Of a stretch of 8,051 bases of DNA, positions 6,365-8,051 are shown in pieces; positions within the stretch are counted from its first letter, which is position 1; every line of letters begins with the position of its first letter. Under the pieces are notes generated by a model, which worked only from the letters and a program-made list of their open reading frames with translations, did no database searches and was not told where the DNA came from. Source of the stretch: an uncultured Actinomycetes bacterium (GTDB lineage: Bacteria > Actinomycetota > Actinomycetes > Nanopelagicales > Nanopelagicaceae); NCBI GenBank assembly GCA_903875815.1, contig CAIQXR010000013.1, forward strand, positions 1-8,051. The letters run 5' to 3'. A program made the translations under genes and the position numbers.

Positions 6365-7096
6365 ATGTCAGCAAGCCGTATCGATAAGCGCACACCTGCC
6401 GACCTGCGCCAAGTGAAATTCACACGTAATTGGTTGAACAATGCCGAGGGATCTGTACTCGTTGAGTTCGGTAACACTCGCGTGCTCTGCGTCGCTTCGT
6501 TTACACCTGGCGTTCCTCGTTGGCTCACTGGAAAGGGAAGTGGGTGGGTGACCGCTGAATATTCAATGCTGCCACGCGCGACTCACACCCGCTCTGATCG
6601 CGAAAGCGTTAAAGGCAAATTAGGCGGACGCACGCAAGAAATTTCCAGACTCATTGGTCGCTCACTGCGATCCGTTGTCGACATGAAGGCGCTAGGCGAA
6701 AATACTTTGGTTTTGGATTGTGATGTTCTTCAGGCCGATGGTGGTACACGCACTGCGGCTATCACTGGTGCATATGTCGCCATGGTGGATGCCATCAATT
6801 GGGCGAAGAAGGAAGGCCACATCATCGCCGATCGCCAACCCATCATCCAGGGTGTTTCGGCAATTAGTGTGGGAATCATTGATGGCGTTCCGATGCTTGA
6901 CCTCTGTTACGAGGAAGATGTCCGTGCGGAGACTGATATGAATATTGTCTGCACTGCTGATGGAAATTTTGTTGAAGTGCAGGGGACTGCTGAAGGTAAG
7001 CCCTTTGATCGCACTTTGCTCAATGCCCTACTTGATCTCGGGGTGGCAGGCTGCGCCGAGCTCTCTGCACTTCAGGTCGCCGCCCTTAACGCATGA
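6365..7096 (+). CDS. rph: Ribonuclease PH
   Basis: RNase PH is a phosphate-dependent 3'-5' exoribonuclease that trims tRNA 3' ends and works as a hexamer in the cytoplasm. At 243 residues it has the family length. Family blocks are RKIDKR-like [11 protein letters not shown] (5-15), [19 protein letters not shown] (58-76), [13 protein letters not shown] (87-99, with phosphate-site Arg89), [12 protein letters not shown] (120-131, with Arg129) and the acidic [17 protein letters not shown] (177-193), where Asp179 and Asp185 are probable metal ligands. The end, [13 protein letters not shown] (204-216), is also typical. The enzyme appears intact, unlike the frameshifted rph of E. coli K-12. The start ATG has AAGAGAG (6351-6357) seven bases upstream. 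The stop overlaps the rdgB start by four bases (ATGA), which suggests translational coupling. Confidence 0.97.
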   Translation: MSASRIDKRTPADLRQVKFTRNWLNNAEGSVLVEFGNTRVLCVASFTPGVPRWLTGKGSGWVTAEYSMLPRATHTRSDRESVKGKLGGRTQEISRLIGRSLRSVVDMKALGENTLVLDCDVLQADGGTRTAAITGAYVAMVDAINWAKKEGHIIADRQPIIQGVSAISVGIIDGVPMLDLCYEEDVRAETDMNIVCTADGNFVEVQGTAEGKPFDRTLLNALLDLGVAGCAELSALQVAALNA

Positions 7097-7710
7097 GTAG
7101 AGAGATCGTCCTTGCCACTCGCAACCTTGGCAAAATTGCAGAATTTGAACGATTGCTGAGCGAGTACGCCACGGATATTCGCGTTCTCGGGTTGGCAGAT
7201 TTTCCAGATCTACCTGACGTGGAAGAGACAGGTTCAACTTTTATTGAAAATGCACTGCTGAAAAGTCGAGAGGTCAGCCTCGTTACTGGTCTCCCCGCGA
7301 TCTCCGATGATTCTGGCTTATGTATTGATTTCCTCGGTGGCGATCCGGGAATCTATTCGGCGCGCTGGTCGGGCGTGCATGGCGATGATCAGGCCAATAC
7401 TGCGAAAGTTTTGCAGCAACTCCAAGGCGTGCCCAATAACGAGCGAAGTGCGCACTTCACCTGCGCTGTGGCGCTCTCCTTTCCTCATGACCACCCGTCG
7501 TATGACAACGAGACGGTCCGCGAAGGATTTCTCCGTGGGGCGATTACGGAGGCCCCGCGGGGCAATGCGGGATTTGGGTATGACCCGATTTTTCAGCCCG
7601 ACGGTTTTGACCAGACTTTGGGTGAATTTGCGCATGGCCAGAAGGATGCGATCAGCCACCGAGGCCAAGCTCTGCGCGCCATCGCGCCAGAGATAACTCG
7701 ATTAATTTAA
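7093..7710 (+). CDS. rdgB: RdgB/HAM1-type dITP/XTP pyrophosphatase
   Basis: This enzyme hydrolyses dITP, ITP and XTP to the monophosphate and pyrophosphate, keeping deaminated purines out of DNA and RNA. The 205 residues carry all the family motifs: [12 protein letters not shown] (7-18, with Thr9, Asn11 and Lys14 for the phosphates), [10 protein letters not shown] (50-59), DDSGL (72-76, metal and general base region), [10 protein letters not shown] (85-94), GFGYDPIF (160-167) and the base-recognising SHRGQAL (188-194). A slightly long loop rich in His and Asp ([10 protein letters not shown], 131-140) sits between the strands before EGFLRG. The ATG overlaps the rph stop by four bases, with no separate gap for a promoter. 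The pairing of rph and rdgB is widespread in bacteria. Confidence 0.96.
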   Translation: MSREIVLATRNLGKIAEFERLLSEYATDIRVLGLADFPDLPDVEETGSTFIENALLKSREVSLVTGLPAISDDSGLCIDFLGGDPGIYSARWSGVHGDDQANTAKVLQQLQGVPNNERSAHFTCAVALSFPHDHPSYDNETVREGFLRGAITEAPRGNAGFGYDPIFQPDGFDQTLGEFAHGQKDAISHRGQALRAIAPEITRLI

Positions 7711-7770
7711 CGCTGAGGTAGGCTTCTCCTAGTGCTTAGTTAGCCATTCAGCTCATTTAACTGATTCAAC

Positions 7771-7776
7771 AAGGAG
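7771..7776 (+). promoter_or_regulatory. Ribosome binding site of the lysine-rich gene
   Basis: AAGGAG lies six bases before the GTG at 7783. This strong site decides the start, as no ATG follows in frame within the window. The gap after rdgB (7711-7770) holds no convincing terminator; the best hairpin there, TAGG-CTTCT-CCTA at 7719-7731, has only four base pairs. Confidence 0.65.
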
Positions 7777-7782
7777 TTCCAC

Positions 7783-8051
7783 GTGGCAGTAAAAAAGTCA
7801 GCAAAGAAGGCGCCTGCTAAGAAGGCAGCAGCCAAGAAATCTTCCGTTAAGAAGGTAGCGAAGAAAGCTCCTGCAAAGAAAGCAGCAGCGAAGAAAGTTG
7901 CCAAGAAGTCAGCAGCTCCAGTTGCAACAATTGTTACAACACCAGCTGTAGTGCCAGCGACAACGCCGACTGCAAAGGCTGCTCCTAAGTCATCATCAGT
8001 CTCTGCGACTGCATCAAAGAAGAGCGGTTCAAATAACCGTGTTCTCTTTGC
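7783..8051 (+). CDS. Lysine/alanine-rich histone H1-like N-terminus of an unidentified protein, 3'-truncated
   Basis: The frame runs from GTG at 7783 off the right edge, giving 89 visible residues. Residues 4-44 are almost only Lys, Ala, Val, Ser and Pro, built of KK pairs separated by two or three small residues, as in eukaryotic H1 tails and bacterial H1-like or HU C-terminal tails. KKAPAKKAAAKK occurs twice, at 8-19 and 27-38. An uncharged linker rich in Ala, Pro, Thr and Val follows (44-64, for example TTPAVVPATTPT), then a Ser/Ala/Lys stretch, and the window ends in KKSGSNNRVLFA. The tail would bind DNA, RNA or acidic membrane lipids. The final hydrophobic residues could begin a membrane helix or a folded domain, so I do not assign a function. 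It could be a nucleoid protein, an RNA-binding protein or a membrane protein with a basic cytoplasmic tail. The strong AAGGAG and the 72-base gap suggest independent, high translation. Confidence 0.7.
   Translation, partial: MAVKKSAKKAPAKKAAAKKSSVKKVAKKAPAKKAAAKKVAKKSAAPVATIVTTPAVVPATTPTAKAAPKSSSVSATASKKSGSNNRVLF
7804..7896 (+). repeat. Two-copy coding repeat in the lysine-rich gene
   Basis: The 36-base units 7804-7839 and 7861-7896 both encode KKAPAKKAAAKK, offset by 57 bases (19 codons). They agree at 31 of 36 bases by my count. All five differences fall at third codon positions and are silent. Confidence 0.75.

Noticed and set aside
7307..7696. Open frames of 116-129 codons on both strands inside rdgB
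   Set aside because: They lie fully within a gene with all RdgB motifs, and their products are Arg/Ser/Met-rich without family features, as expected of out-of-frame readings.
7719..7764. Possible terminator after rdgB
   Set aside because: The candidate stems (TAGG/CCTA at 7719-7731, and an AU/GU-rich pairing of 7736-7743 with 7757-7764) are short or weak and lack a T run.
1..8051. Defence system, mobile element, CRISPR array, tRNA or rRNA
   Set aside because: No transposase, terminal repeats, spaced direct repeats or tRNA-like folds were seen, and the gaps between genes are too short to hide them.

Overview
The window looks like a compact chromosomal segment from an actinobacterium. The main evidence is a set of lineage-typical proteins: a DUF3039 protein, a ClpS with the motif [12 protein letters not shown], a DUF2017 protein directly after clpS, and the order clpS - DUF2017 - murI - rph - rdgB. 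From memory, this is a shortened version of the Mycobacterium tuberculosis Rv1331-Rv1341 neighbourhood. By eye the base composition is balanced rather than GC-rich, and intergenic gaps are very short (the longest is about 110 bases). That suggests a small-genome, low-to-mid-GC aquatic actinobacterium of the Nanopelagicales (acI) or Luna type. The organism assignment is inference.

Left part (1-1610, + strand). The window opens inside the 3' end of a predicted permease gene of the DUF318/ArsP-like type, whose product carries a C-terminal YHS metal-binding domain. After a 110-base gap with a good -10 box and a small inverted repeat comes a full-length pirin-family cupin protein with intact metal ligands.

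Middle (1611-4614). argF (ornithine carbamoyltransferase) runs on the - strand, convergent with the pirin gene. It is divergent from a small DUF3039 gene across only 48 bases. Each of these two genes has a TAnnnT box exactly six bases before its start codon, the layout expected of leaderless transcripts. The DUF3039 stop codon overlaps by one base the GTG start of a secreted family 18 glycoside hydrolase, which has a signal peptide and two probable beta-sandwich domains at its C-terminus.

Right part (4643-7710, + strand). clpS (N-degron adaptor for the Clp protease), a DUF2017 gene, murI (D-glutamate for peptidoglycan), rph (tRNA 3' trimming) and rdgB (clean-up of ITP/XTP) lie head to tail with gaps of -4 to about 33 bases. 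They are probably co-transcribed in part, with internal start sites before clpS and murI. They are housekeeping functions in protein turnover, wall precursors, RNA maturation and nucleotide hygiene, and share no single pathway.

Right edge (7783-8051). The window ends inside a gene whose product starts with a histone H1-like, Lys/Ala-rich tail containing a duplicated 12-residue unit, followed by an Ala/Pro/Thr/Val linker. What follows the tail is cut off.

I found no mobile element, CRISPR array, RNA gene, origin or anti-phage system. The window is mostly ordinary; the lysine-rich gene, the 48-base divergent start region and the glycosidase placed beside clpS deserve the closest look.
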